From: Anoplopoma fimbria
Taxonomy: Eukaryota; Chordata; Actinopteri; Perciformes; Anoplopomatidae
Assembly: GCF_027596085.1 (NCBI RefSeq)
Contig: NC_072469.1
Span: forward strand, 15,258,238-15,322,237
DNA length: 64,000 nt
Direction of reading: 5' to 3'
Shown here: positions 1-15,585 of the stretch, one piece after another
Numbering within the stretch: position 1 is the stretch's first letter
Layout: each line of letters opens with the position of its first letter
Notes under the pieces: model-generated
Told to the model about the DNA's origin: nothing
Databases searched by the model: none
Seen by the model: only the letters and a program-made list of their open reading frames with translations
Program-made: the position numbers and the translations under genes

Positions 1-1832
1 TGCCCGTCTGACCTCCTGACTGAGACGTGGGAGAGGTAACACAGCACGTTCTCAGTTAATTTAACCCTGCTTAGGACCATGTCTTGGTCCCAGCTGTGCA
101 GCCTCTCCTCCGGTCCTGCTCAGCTCCCCTCCTAAAACCCTCACAGCCACCAGCCTGCATGACGTCCAGGCCACGGCTGAGGCGCACTAGATGGCACTGT
201 TTTACAACAGCACGGCCTGAGCAGCAAGGCAGACAACCCGTCTCACAATTACGGGTTTACAATCCCTTCACTAATCTAATAAATTAGATCGCGCATTATA
301 CAGTTTTTGTAATTACACAACCACAATAAACACGGTTAACAATGCACATCGGCTCCGATTTCCACAGCTGTTGCCGCATTAGATGGGGAGAGATATGAAA
401 CAAGATATCAGATATGGCGATCAATGTGAAACAAGGAGATGATAAGATCAGTCACCGTTTTTTTAATGGCTCATAATGTCATTAAATCTGACTGCCATTA
501 TTTGGGAATACATTTAGCTGGTCCATGGGGGCTGTTTATGAAAAGTGCAGTCTTATCATTCACTGATTGCATTTGTATGAGCTGGATATTTTACAGCTTC
601 GATGCATCAACCTGCTTTATCACTGCACTCTTGTTTATCTCATCCTCACTTTAAAAAAAAATTTAGCCTCTTTGTGCAACTTTCAGGCCCGTCCGCCGGT
701 TCATCCCTCTCCTCATATTCCTGGATCTCTTTGTGTCTAGGCCTGTGGGCCGGTTTCCTGACAGGGGTTGCTCTGGTTGAACATTCCTCAGGCGTCAAAA
801 AAAAAAAAAAGCCAAAGAGAAAGACAGGCTCTGTCACATTATGCAGGGGAGGCCTCCTCCTCCCCCTCCTCCCCCTCCTCCTCCTTCTCCCCCTGGCTCT
901 GATTTGAGAGTAGTGATCCAAAACTGATGCCTAGAGAGTGAGGAGCCGGAGCTCACCTCTTGTCAGCGGTGGATGTTCTCCACGCGGCAGACAGGCGAGC
1001 GGGCAATGACAATGTTGGATACGCCTTCCTGGACTCAGACAACCCCTTCCCCCCTCCCGTCATACTTTGACACAATTGGTGATATCTCACTCAATGTTTG
1101 CCGTCGTCTTTAAAATGATTTTGATTGCGCAGCCGACAGGATTCGGATGTCTGCGTGTAGATTCCTTTCCGTTTCTCTGCAGCCGGGTCGGAAGTATCTG
1201 AAAACTTCTTGGTCACAAGGAAAAAAAACTACAGTCTAACTTTAAGCTCATCCAATTATACCTAATTATGTTCTGTTTGTAGCAACTCATGTGTGCAGCT
1301 TTTTCCTTGTGGAGTTCAAAGCACTCAGAAGTGCAATATCTGCCTGCCTATATTAATATTTATATACATATATATTTCTTTCCACGTCTGACATCTGTGG
1401 CATTTTATCAGCAAAGTGAGTCAGCGTCTAATTCGGTCCATCTGTACTGTGTATTGCATTGAAAAAGCACAGATCTTTTCACATTCTTTTCTGTTGAAAT
1501 TCCACTTTTAATGGCGAGTAATCCAAATGTCAAATAAAAGTCATTGCATGTGTAACTTTGGCTCTCCAATTAAACCCAGACCCCGGGTGTTGCTCAATTC
1601 TTCCGCCTCACGGAGGACCACGCAATCCTTTGAGCTGCGGTTGAAACATGGAAATCACCTAAATTGAAGTAACAAGGTTTCTACGACATCAAAAGGCACA
1701 CCGTTAAACGACAGCAGTTCTGTCAAAACTTGCTGTGAGTCCGAGTGACTCTCCAATCCAACATTTCAGCTCTCCAAAACCAATTTGTTACCCAGAATTT
1801 GACCTTTTCTTTTTGTTTTCGTAGGCGGATAT
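1..1832. other. Noncoding DNA, no gene recognised
   Basis: I see no credible gene here. The open frames are short, and one pair lies over an A14 run (797-810) and a C/T-rich tract (about 850-893). Nothing matches a repeat family I know. It could be intronic or intergenic DNA. Confidence 0.6.
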
Positions 1833-1895
1833 TTGACATCAGATTCGGCGGGAGCTTCCAATGAACCCCCCTCCCTCTTCGCTCCCTCCCCGGCC

Positions 1896-1903
1896 TATAA
1901 AAG
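1896..1903 (+). promoter_or_regulatory. TATA-box-like site in a C-rich context
   Basis: TATAAAAG follows a C/T-rich stretch (1868-1895), as in TATA promoters. An ATG follows at 1953 but opens only a frame of about 20 codons. No downstream exon could be linked to it. The match is to a short consensus, so chance is a real alternative. Confidence 0.22.
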
Positions 1904-2021
1904 CGTGTATTTATCTAGCAGAGACTCATTTATAGCTGCTCAACCACGCATCATGAACCCAGGGCCACATATTCATAAACCGGCCATCTGCGTGAAATAT
2001 GCACTGCTTAAGAGTTGTTGA

Positions 2022-4774
<2,753 letters not shown>

Positions 4775-5066
4775 TGGGGCGGCTGTGGCGTAGTGGAGAG
4801 TAAGGTAGTTCTCCAATCAGAGGGTCGGTGGTTCGATACCCGGTCGATGTGTCCTTGGGCAAGACACTTAACCCCAAGTTGCTCCTGAAGGCTTGCCATC
4901 GGTGTGGACTGGATGATGAATGTTAGTTAGAGTCTGATGGTGGCACCTTGATGGTAGCCTGTCATCAGTGTGTGAATGGGTGAATGATATGTAATATACT
5001 ACTGACTGTAAGTCGCTTTGGATAAAAGCGTCTGCTAAATGACTGTAATGTAAATGTAATGTAATG
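4775..5066 (+). mobile_element. tRNA-derived SINE
   Basis: The head resembles a tRNA gene and carries an internal RNA polymerase III promoter. The A-box-like sequence is TGGCGTAGTGGAGAG (4786-4800) and the B-box is GGTTCGATACC (4830-4840). A tRNA-unrelated body follows. The 3' end has the conserved teleost tail (near 5011-5035, including CGCTTTGGATAAAAGCGTCT), then a short repeated TGTAA/TGTAATG tail. That tail type is thought to be recognised by a partner LINE's reverse transcriptase. It is not a functional tRNA gene, because no cloverleaf 3' half follows the B box. Clear target-site duplications were not found. Confidence 0.85.
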
Positions 5067-5667
5067 AATAAAGACAGTCCAAATAATATATTAACCATGT
5101 GTGTTGCTTTAACTGCCATCACAAGTAAGTGTCACTTAGGGGGGAAGTCGAAAACAAGTTTCGAACAAAACATTGCCATGTCATAACCTTTTAACTTAAT
5201 GTGAACTTGTTAGCAGACAGTAGCTCATTTACACATAGGGCAGTTACAGTTTTGATGAACGATTGCGGTCAGCGCTCACCACCAAATTAATTTGCGTTGC
5301 AATAAAAGCCTTTGACGCATTGTTTCCTGTGATACTGCACAACACTGGCAGACTCCCCCTATTACGACAAAACTACTATACAGAGAGGCAATTGCATAAA
5401 GAAAATACATTGATTGTGTACGGTTGTAAAAACGCCCACCATAAATAATCAATGAAAAATCTGAGGGATTGTAAATTTAATGTGAAGGCGTTGTTTACTG
5501 AGTTATTAGATGGTATGAAAATTATGCTAAAAATGATTTGGGTTGCTTAATGTACAGCTCTGTGTTCAGTTATGACTGCAGTTGTTATCCCCTCCCCCTC
5601 CATAAAACCTCTGGAAAGCTTTTCAATCCCAGCCCCAATGCACTCACTTTTTTTTATTGTCTACCAG
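5067..5667. other. Noncoding DNA, no gene recognised
   Basis: AT-rich sequence without recognised repeats or genes. Its last 30 bases form a pyrimidine tract that could serve as a splice acceptor for the next candidate. Confidence 0.5.
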
Positions 5668-5776
5668 CTGTTGGAAACTTTACACTGTGAAGGAGAGGAA
5701 AGAGATGGAGAGGTCCTCCGAGGACCCATTTGTAGAGCTCCAGCAGTTTAAGCCGCCATCTCTGCTACTGAAGCAG
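5668..5776 (+). other. Weak candidate internal exon (36 codons)
   Basis: A pyrimidine-rich tract ending in CTACCAG (5661-5667) precedes this interval. After one leading base it stays open for 36 codons and ends at CAG|GTGCGC, a usable but weak donor. The peptide is hydrophilic, with a charged run (VKERKEMERSSEDPF) and then LQQFKPPSLLLKQ. I do not recognise the protein. A frame this long has a fair chance of being open at random, and no partner exon was found. If it is real, it would be an exon of a gene whose other exons lie elsewhere or outside the window. Confidence 0.15.
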
Positions 5777-7871
5777 GTGCGCATCCTTAGCGGGTTTCAC
5801 CTTAATTCAACTTCCAGAGAAAAATAATAATAATTACCGATGCGGAAAAAAAGCACAGACAATCACTTTTTTTCCTTCTTTTTCTTGCCCCACTGTGAAG
5901 GCTGATATTTCATTTTCCTGTTGAACAGTTCCTTCCCACAGGTCTACACGCTGTCTCTGTGAACAACCTGTCAATACTGCACATGTACAGAGTCGGTCGA
6001 TACTCTTTCAGGCACTGACAGAACCCTGAGTGAGTTAGTGAGATGTGGAGAGATTCGGTCCAACATGAGCATCGTCACCCGGCAAAAACGGAAAAGGAGA
6101 AAATGGAGCACAAACATTTTAATTACAAGCACTTCCTTTTTCCACTGAAAGTCATTACACCAAAGCTAATTAGCAGTGCAATCAAGGCTGGAACAAGCAA
6201 ATTTAGTTACCTGCCTATCCTTGATTTGTCTGTATGTGTATGACTGAGGCTGAGGGGGAGATTTTAAAGATCTCAAAGCAAGGAGAGAACACTGGGGTCA
6301 GTAGGTAGGTGTCACATGATATCGCTTCCATCTGATTGGACGCTCTTACAGCTCCGTTTCCATCTCTGGGTCCAATCATTAAAAGGCCAGTATCTTTTGC
6401 AGCAGGAAGTAAAGATTGTGTCCCGTGCACCCATTTAGATCTCTCACAGATCTGCTTAATGCTGCCCATCGATCGCTTTTCCCCTTCTAAAAACAAATGG
6501 ACAACTCTGATGGTCCAAATGGCCTTTTTCCCAATTACAGGCTTGGGTGGCTTTCAATCCTCCTGCAGAAACACTCTGGCCTTAACTTCAGATAACTACT
6601 TAGCAGTGTTTGTGTGTGTGTGTGTGATCCCTCCTTGTCTTGTATGTAACTAAACACACAAACTCGCACCAAAACACGCTCTTGTGCTGCTGGCGAGGTG
6701 AATCATACATTTTCAGTCCATTCCATTAAAAGTCTCGCTGTGAGCCAATATAACTTTGCTGTTGTTGTATCAGTAATCAGATCAAAATGAGGATTATTAT
6801 CCTGCGTGCATTCTCCTATTTTAATAGAGAATAATTCATGCCGAGATGAGAAATATTGAATCCAGAGAATGCTGCGCTGCACATGTTAACAAAAGTTGTT
6901 ATTTTTCCCCCACGGTCCAGTACCTTATAGAGGTCTTATCGAAGGCTACAAACCTGACCCCTGTTTCCAGATAGGCAGCCAAGCAGGCCCCTAAACAGCA
7001 GGCTGACAACGTGTTCTACTTAATCTTGAATGAGGAGCAGCCGCAACAGAATCCAAAGAAGGGGTGAACTGGGAGCAGGAAGGGAAAGCGAGAGAGAGAG
7101 AGAAGAGCTGCTGTCAACAAGCTCTTATGGTGAACAGATGTGGGGGAACTCCCTCACTACTCCTTAGCCTGAAGCCATGCATACACACACACACACACTG
7201 TAACACATACTCGAGAGGAGGGGAAGCAAAACAATCATTTGGAGTAAATTCCTGACATGGCTGAGATGGTTGTGGTATTTTTTTTTTGCACAGAAAGGCC
7301 CAAATCAGAGAGAATCCAATAAGACATAGAAGTAAACACCGGCTGTACGGAGGAGATGTTTTTTTTTTTATTACTCTGTGGTTTCGCAGGAATGGCTCTC
7401 TCTGTGAGGCCACAATGAGTAAGAACAGTGATCTGCAGGGCTTGATTTATCCCCAATCCCCGTGCAGGACAGAGTGCCTTGTTTGATGGTGCAGCTGACA
7501 TAAAGCAGCCGCCTCTCTGAGCGGCTCTTAGAAAGAGATGCTATCGGTCAATGGGCCATACTTTAGTCACGGTGTCAAACTCTTTCTCCACCATGAGCAG
7601 GCGGAGCTTATTGTTCATTTATCTTCACAGGGAGTGAGTCTTGCATAACAATATCGCACTGCTGACTTCCATCAGGGCTCTGATTTAGGGGCTCGTAGGA
7701 GAGAGCGAGTGAAAGGTTAATTTGATTACAAAGTGTGTGGCCTTCCAGAATGTTTTTCTCTTTCAAACATTGACATTATTTTCCTTGAGTCGACATATCA
7801 TTGGAGATAGTATTTTTAAGTATTACAACATAATTATTTCCATTTGTACCCTTCCATGTATTCCTTAACTA
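5777..7871. other. Noncoding DNA, no gene recognised
   Basis: Only short simple tracts are seen: GT near 6608-6626, GA near 7090-7102, CA near 7180-7198 and small T runs. No convincing gene or repeat family. Confidence 0.5.
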
Positions 7872-7892
7872 TTTTTTTTTTTTTTTTTTTTT
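7872..7892. repeat. Poly(T) tract, 21 bp
   Basis: Uninterrupted T run. It could be the A tail of a minus-strand retroposon, but no retroposon body is recognisable beside it. Confidence 0.9.
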
Positions 7893-10559
7893 ACCAAACT
7901 ACTTTAAAATGACATACTATTAATGTCTATCCAGATACAATTCCACTAAAAACAGTGGTTGGCAAAGTTGACAGCATGGGCCTCTTTGTATTTCCATGTT
8001 TGTTTTGTCTTTCTTATCCATCCATTGATTTATGATTAATGTTTTTACCTTCAGGGGTCCAAAGTTCATTAATGAACAATTACTTATCTGGGAGTCAGCT
8101 GAGGACAGCACTTAGTTTTTTTGTTTTGAGCATAGCATCAATAGGATCAGTTCCAACTAAAAGATTTATCCCATGTAAGATCACGTTCTGGGCATAAAAA
8201 CACTCCTCTCTGTGCTGCACTCTTTGCTTCACTGCTGCGGTCATGTGCAGTAATGATCGCCTCGGTAGTTCAGAGAATTTACACAATAAACATTGACTTA
8301 GCATTAAAAGTTGTTTCATGGTAATTAGAACATTTCCAGAAGCAGCATACTCATGATGATTCACCTCATTAATCAGAGTCAGGATTATATTTCCTGCTTT
8401 TAATAATAAAATGTGTCTGTATCAATACTTGTGATCTGGCCTTAATATCAGATCCAAACCAAAAGGTATTGCCCCCACAATGCATGAGCAATACTGGCAG
8501 CATAATGCAGTTAATGAGCAGACAGTCAAAAAAATCAGCAATACCTACCTGACTTCAAAGTTTAGACTCTGTTTCAAGTCAAAGAACACATTTTCTGATG
8601 ACGATTGTGACTTATCAAATATTATTCATATTTCAGCCTTATAGATGCATCAGCACCCCAACCTACTGGACTGAATATTCTGTTGTTTGGACCCTTGAGG
8701 ATCTCTACCTCCACAAACAACTGGCATTGACCCAACTTTGTCCACCCAAAAAATATTTGGGTACTACCTTTTCACCACAACTCAAACTAGAGACCATCTT
8801 GCTAAATCTGTCAAAGTACGGACAGACAGACATGTAAACACATTAACGTGACATTTGCTGCGGATGTAATAGTACATTACTTTCAATTAGCTATCTTTTT
8901 TGTATAAAGACTATGCGTAGGAATGAGTGCAAGATGAATCTACGCTGTTAAGCGTTTGAATCATAAGATGTTTGCTTGGGTGAACTGTCGCTTTTTAGGA
9001 ACAGAAAACAGTGATCTCTTGCTGACTCCTGATCCTTGCTTCACTTAAGGTGGAATAAGATGTAACACAGTAGCCGACAGGATATTTGACACTAATTATT
9101 TACATGCTTACCTGCTGTTCTGATTTTGATTACCCAGTCCGACCTGCATTATTGCACCCTTGTCATCCGACCTTGGCAAAAATCCATACACACACAACAC
9201 AACTACATTAGTTGTGGTCATTGCTTTTCAAAGTGGTAGCGCTCTCCAGTCCGTGACATACAGTATGTACACATTTGGTCAATTGACCTTTCAACCCCCA
9301 GTGTTGTCAAGCCATTAACCTCTTTACAGTAGCTTGCAGCTCGCCGGCACTCTTCTTTATTGTCCGTCGGTTTCATCATTATTCACTGGACAAACTGCTG
9401 TTATTAGTCAAAAAGCACTCCGCAGGCCTGGATTACATCTAGAGGCTTTCATTATCCTTCAATTCAACCACCTTGATTACTTTCAATTGGCATGAACACC
9501 TCATTTTCTAGCATAATCTAATTCAATATCATCTCGTTATGGGGCTGATGGAACGAGACCCGAGATAATTTGCTCAGTTCGGTATTGCACCGGGATTAAA
9601 TGTTTGTCTTGCCAAGTAATGATGATGTGTTTGAAATATGGAGCCTCTATTAATTTGACTTCTACGCTCAGAGAGGGAACGGGGCAGGTTCGTACTGGTT
9701 GCATACCAAGGTGCTCTGAACACAGACATGCCTAACGTGACCTGTTAGGAGTCAATGACTCATTTTGCCTCAGGCGGCTTTGCACTTTGTGACAGGGCTC
9801 AAAGAATGTAAACAAGTTTCAAGTCTCTGCAAATCTGGCCTATTATCTGAGGACTGCTACAGAAAAGATTTGCCTGGTTGACAAGTGTTTGTTTCTTGAC
9901 AGAAGCAAGCGCAAAGCACAAACACTTTGTGGAGGAGGAGGAGGAGGATTGTGATTTGATGTCAGGTTCAGTAGCATGTGAAGAAATGTTTCTTTCTTTA
10001 ATTTTCAACCTTGGGATAGCTTTTACATTTCCATTTTGGTTTAGCTTGACTCGTTTGCTGTGCTCAGCTTGACATTGAAATAATAAACAATGTAACAGAG
10101 TGGAAAACAATGCTTTATCACATTTGTTGCAGCTCCCAGTCCTACCTTGCAGGCATTAAGAGAAAGTGATCGTTGTCTTGTTCACAGGAGACAAGAAAGG
10201 TGACTATCTGTCTGCACCATCTAACGTCTCTCATTCTCCCGGTGTCCACTGGTCGTAGTCGAACTCCTGTCCCGATAGGTCAATCAGTCCCCCAGACAGC
10301 TACTCCAAACACAGCACAGACCTCAGGCCAAGAGACTGCCGTGTCTACATGCCGACCAAATCACTTAACTGATTACACTGGTTTAACTGTTTTAGAAACA
10401 GGCTGAGGAGATTCCAAGAGGTGATATAAGATTGTCTCCACCACTGCTGGAATTCCGTGAATAAAAACTGAATCAAAGGTGATTAGGACACATGCTGAGT
10501 AATGTTGCAAATATCTAGTCCTTTTTATTCATTTTGCGATTGTCGGTTGGTAGCTCTTT
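7893..10559. other. Noncoding DNA, no gene recognised
   Basis: No gene or named repeat was recognised. A short AGG-type tract lies near 9932-9948. Open frames are short on both strands. Confidence 0.5.
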
Positions 10560-11165
10560 TGCCATACTAGTGACCAATATTATACTGGATTGCCATGACG
10601 TTTTGTATGGACATTCTAGATCCCCATAAGATGAAGCCTACTGATTCCCCTGACTTTAACTTTAGCGACTACATACAATTTAGTTTTCAGTGAAATGTCT
10701 GGACAAATATAGGATGGATTGCAATGACATTTGGCACAGGACCCTTCAGGATATATCATTTTTGGGCACTCCTGTTGCTGTACGTAAAATCCCCATTCAC
10801 TTGGATGGGAATGAAACTTTCCCTGTTTAGATATCTGTGTGAACAAATTGACATCTGCTTTTGGTTCTTTTATTAGAAGTTGAAGAACAAGTTAACTACA
10901 ACTTCTAAGGTGCACTGAGGCAAGACTCATCCAATCACTTTACCTTAAAAGCTAAAGATAATGGTGTTGAGAACACTGACATATTGTGTTCAGCGCTAAT
11001 TAGGATATATTAGCATTCTAACATGCTAAACTAAGTTGGTGAACAAACATAATACGCGTTGAACAGCAGCGTGTTGGTATTGTCATTTTGATGATGTTAG
11101 CATGTCGATGTTAGCATTTAGCTAAAAGCTCTTGCTACGTACAGCGTCACAGCTGCTAGCATGGC
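10560..11165 (+). repeat. Dispersed teleost repeat, copy A
   Basis: The unit contains the word GGATTGCCATGACGTTTTG near 10588. A diverged second version, GGATTGCAATGACATTTGGC, lies near 10717, followed by CTTCAGGAT. Then comes a section rich in GCTAACATG/TTAGCAT words (about 10990-11160). I recognise this combination as a high-copy teleost repeat, but I cannot assign its class from sequence alone. Related copies lie at 41180-41545 and 55430-55712 in the opposite orientation. Confidence 0.55.
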
Positions 11166-14078
11166 CGACTCTTTGCTGTGTTCACGCTACAAGCGACAAA
11201 AGCAATAAAGCGGCCAAGCGTGGTCAGCTACTTTTGGTCAGGGTCCCTGCTGGAGTTTTGCTCGAGCGCTCTTTGACGTAGTTATGTAGTACCATAGCAA
11301 CTGGGAACTGGCTCACAGTATTTTTTAGACTAAACAGAACAGACTGAGCCAAAAACATGTGATTCGTTCATTGAATTAAAGCTGTGACTGGCTCAACTTC
11401 ACCGGCTTCCCTTGACAATGACTAGTAGCCTGTTGCTGTCCCTGCAGTGTGATTACAGCATTATTCTCTTTTTTTCACAAAGACAATACACAGAAATAAT
11501 GATAATCTGAGGGAGATAAATTCACATCTGGGAGCTCACTTAAGCAGCTTCCATGAGAAGTGCCTTGCTCCAGGGAACCTCATCAGCCATTACTGAGGGA
11601 TATAGGATGGAGTTTCTAATTCACTCTCCCTACGTAGATTTTCTCTGCTTGTCTTGGGATTCAAATCTCCAAATCCTCTCCCACTCTCACTGTTTTTATT
11701 TTTTTCTCTTTCACATTTACTCTCTGGTCTGCATGGACTCCCAGAGTGAGCACTATGAAGGATTACCCTCCCTGGATGTAATCCAATCAGAAAAAAAAGC
11801 AGGAACTGATTTCTTATCTATCTAAGATGCTGCATTTCCCCTCATCTCGGAGAACACACAGCGAGCATTATCAGTCATTTGATTACCCTGAGTAAAAATG
11901 GATACAAAACAGCAGCGGTTTCAGCCTCAAGAGGCCTGACTTGCACATTGAAATCAAATTGAAGGCTGTACCTTATGTATTTGTTTAAGATTTGGAAATA
12001 ATTAACTGGGGTAAAAGCTGATATGGCCGCACAATGGGATTAAGCGAGGCACCGAGAGTTTTTTGAGTTAAAGACAATCTGGGTTTAAGAGCACCTTTTT
12101 CCTGCCACTTAACTTTTATACACAATTATAAAAAAGCATCTGTATACTGAAATGTTTTAGATTCAATGGACATATGGCCCTTAGATGTTTTTATACTGTA
12201 TGTGCACTGCATGTGTGTCTGCACACTAAATAAGCCCCACACACACACTGTACTTGAGCCGCGGGCATCGGCAGGCTAACAGATGTTGGCCACAGAGGAC
12301 AGCTGATCCTGTGAACTGACTGCATCTGCAAACATGTGTTTCTTCTGGCTTCCATATGGATGAAACACATGTTGCCCATACAGCCATCACCCTGACCAAT
12401 GATAAGCCACTTAAGAGAGAGCGAGATGAATAACAAATCCAATTCTGTGCTGATAAGTGCTGCAAATTTTGCATCTGGAACTTTTTCTGAACCTTCTGAG
12501 TGTTTCCCTGACTCAATTGCCTTCTCAGGCTCGATACCTTTTTTTTGTTTTCTGCGTTTGTGGAAATTGTGACAAATTGATTCTGAGTGGGTGTAACATG
12601 AGAGGACGAGCGTTTTTAAGCCAATCTACCGCCCTGCGTATGACCCATAAACCGCCTTTAGTCCTTAAGGGCGGTCGTTGGCAGACGTCTCTTTGTTGTA
12701 AGCCTTTTGTTGCTGAAGTGTCATGAACAAACGCTCGCTGTAATTGCTGAAAGGTAATTGCGCTGGCAGGTTAAGGCGAGGCTTTAGCTCCCATGAGCCG
12801 CACCCTGATCCCTGCATAAGGATGTGATTAACCGCCATCTCTTGTCATTAACTGTGAGGGCTTTTGGCAAGCGGGCTGCTCCGAGTGTGTAATTGTCATA
12901 TTAGACCCCATTGCTTGGTCAGATCATAGTATTGGAATCAAGTTGCTGGTCTGAAGTGGCTGCTGGCGGGCTTTAAATACATGGCAGAATTGACCAAATT
13001 GTTAGCCTGCGCTCCTGCAGTGATATGTGACAGCCGAGCTGCCATCTAATGCTCAATTTGCCGGTCTGCTAATATAACCATACACACCATCCATGAAGGA
13101 AAAGAACATTTTTATTTTCCCCCTGCGAATGGTCTATAGCTCAAGGGCCAAACATCTTGAGAGTGACATCCAACAGTTGCGCTACTTCACGGAGTATAAC
13201 ATTAAAGCCTTAAGAAATGAATCATTTGCTCTTCTGTGTGACACCGTAACTGCCAAAAGCTGTGGCCAGGCGGAGGTTCCAAACAAATAAAGCGAAATGT
13301 GCGTTTACAGACCTGCGGGGAACCTGTTTGTGTTGTATATCACACTGTAAATGGAGCGCAGATTGCTGTATCCCTTTGCCTGAACTGGCAGAGGCAGGGC
13401 ATTGATCTTCCTTGCCTTCGTTGTGCTGTGATGCCTCTGTAGACGGATAGGGGAGGAGGAGGGAGGGAGGGGGGGAGGCTGCAGCCTTTCAGTGGAGCAT
13501 GCTCCGAAATGCATATGCTCATTGGCCTCTTGATGGTACTTCTGAGACGAGCCCAGGATTTGCTGAGATTGCTTAAGGATGGACTCATCGGGGCAGTTAG
13601 CATCACTTTGAAACTGAGAAAGCTGAGAGATGGCGGCCAAAACAAGCTTTTTTTTTTTCTTTTCCCCAAGGAGGTCAGAGAGAGGGGAGAGAGCAGAGCA
13701 CAAAAACTAAGTGAGCCGGAGCTATAAAACAAAATAAAAAAAGGAGGCATTTCGTTTACCGTGAAAGATTTAACACGTTGCGCAAATAATTACCCTGAGT
13801 GGTTCTAATGGGGCTCCAGTCAGATCCGCAGATGAATAGAGAGTTTTTGTTTCGTGTCCCTGATGCCATTCTGAGGTTCTCCATTTAGAGGGATTTTCTG
13901 TGGAGCGGGGATAATGGAGCGTCAGTGGGGAACCCAGGAGGAAGGATTTAGATGTGTTTGAATTAACTCAGACATTTTGTTAAGTGTCATTGTGCATGGC
14001 CCGTTTATCCTCCTTCACTCCCCCCCTTTTCATTCATAACCACTCTGCCATCTCTTTCATGAGGGGTTATGGGCAGAG
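11166..14078. other. Noncoding DNA, no gene recognised
   Basis: No gene was recognised. It contains a small imperfect palindrome (12651-12675, arms ACCGCC/GGCGGT) and a purine/G-rich patch near 13450-13477. Its open frames are short. Confidence 0.5.
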
Positions 14079-14093
14079 GTGTGTGTGTGTGTG

Positions 14094-14172
<79 letters not shown>
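14079..14172. repeat. (GT)n microsatellite, one interruption
   Basis: A GT run of 94 bp with a single GTTG interruption near 14093. The Cys-Val and His-Thr open frames on both strands come from this repeat. Confidence 0.97.
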
Positions 14173-14174
<2 letters not shown>

Positions 14175-14774
14175 GGTACATGTGTATGTGGTTTGGGGAG
14201 TGGACAGAGCAAAACAAAGGCCCCCCTTTTGAAAAGCCCCAGTCAGGTCTGTATTGTGTGTGCAGAGTGAATCATGACAGCATTTAGACACACACACATA
14301 GACAAACAGGTCCAGCTGGGTTATGGAAACAGAAGTGGCATTGGCCTTTTGCGTCGGACCTGAGCTGGAGGTAGACGACGCTGTTGTGTGGGATGGAAAA
14401 GAGGAAGCAACGCAGAGACAGAGGGAGGAGGGCGGAGAGGTAAATCTCTTACAGCTGCTCCGTTTCACCGTACTTAACCCCAGCAGGCCTGGTTCAAGGG
14501 GGAACGTATGGTTTACAGAGCCCTAACATCTGTATCTGCGTGTGAGGAGAAAATGGGTACTAATGCCATCAAGGTCTCATTTACATCCCGCAGCGCGTCC
14601 ATGCTGGGCGAAAAAAATCACATCCGCTCTGTGGTGTTTGAAAATGCTCAGAGCACAATGCAACACATGATTGCCCGCTGCATCTCCCACTTCCATTCTC
14701 TTTCTCCTGGTCTTCTTATCTCTAAGAAAGACATGATCAATTACGTAACATTATACACATAAGTAAACTTTATA
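14173..14774. other. Noncoding DNA with one unconvincing frame
   Basis: A 67-codon frame (14323-14526, plus) has an acidic, coding-like first half (LEVDDAVVWDGKEEATQRQ) followed at 14440 by GAG|GTAAAT, a donor-like site. No acceptor, promoter or homology was recognised. It is therefore treated as noncoding. Confidence 0.4.
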
Positions 14775-15585
14775 TAAGTGCCACTTTTCTAAACCGAAGA
14801 ATCAAAGTGCTTCACAATTACAAAAAAGGAAAATAAAGCATGCAGTTAAGTGTATTTAAATCAAAATTAAGGACAACTCTTTGCAGATTGTTGAAATGAG
14901 CCCAAGAGGCAGACTGTACATTACCTAGGACCCATCAACTCACTGGAATATGCTGGAGCCAAATTGTGTTAGGCCGTTAAAGTAATAAAAATGATTTGGT
15001 ATTCAATCACACCCAAAAAAATGATATCGCAAAATCTGAAAGTTCCCCAGGTTTCACAAATCCACAGAGCTGGACATCATCAGTATAGCTGTGATATGTG
15101 CTTTTTGAGATTGTTCTGTCTAGTCTTTTTCTTTCAATTTAGAACATCAATCCGCCCAGGGAGCGCAGATTCAATTTAGCCTTTTGGATAAATCTGACAG
15201 ATTAATTTTTTATCGGCAATAAATGTTAATGAATGTGTGTTGTCCCTAAGAAATATACAAATAAGTAAATAGGGGACACAGCCAAACTAATGGTATATTA
15301 TGCCCTGCAGGACGCATGTTAAGGGAAAATTAAAGAGTTCTGAGGATTGACCCTTGGGGAACTCCACAGGTGGGAGGAGCACAATCAAACACTCTTCAGT
15401 AATGGTTGGAGAGGCATGGCGATTACATAACCGTAATACATCAACCACTAATGAGCTACACCAAATAGCGCAACGCACTTCCTTCTGCTATCTGAGAAAG
15501 TATTATAATCTATGGTTTCAAAAGCACTTAAATCCTGAAGAACTAAGATGCAGCTTTCACCACGATTTATCTTCAATTAAATAAT
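14775..15585 (-). pseudogene. L2-like LINE reverse transcriptase relic
   Basis: Minus-strand fragments appear in the order expected of a non-LTR reverse transcriptase. A degenerate motif A, DLSAFETIDY, lies at about 15505-15534 (families have AFDT, so the catalytic Asp is changed to Glu here). A decayed GVPQGS-like box, VEFPKGQSSE, lies near 15340-15367. The catalytic box YTDDVQL lies at about 15067-15087, with Thr in place of the usual Ala of YADD, followed by VKPGELS. Spacing between the last two boxes is about 250 bp, far more than family members have, which suggests an insertion between roughly 15130 and 15330. Stops and frame changes make it dead. The low-coordinate end resembles a LINE 3' region. 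Class assignment rests on motifs only. Confidence 0.72.

Noticed and set aside
4786..4840. tRNA gene
   Set aside because: The A and B boxes are present, but no tRNA 3' half follows. The SINE body and tail continue instead.
14323..14526. 67-codon acidic frame ending near a donor-like site
   Set aside because: No acceptor, promoter or homology was recognised, and the downstream half is not protein-like.
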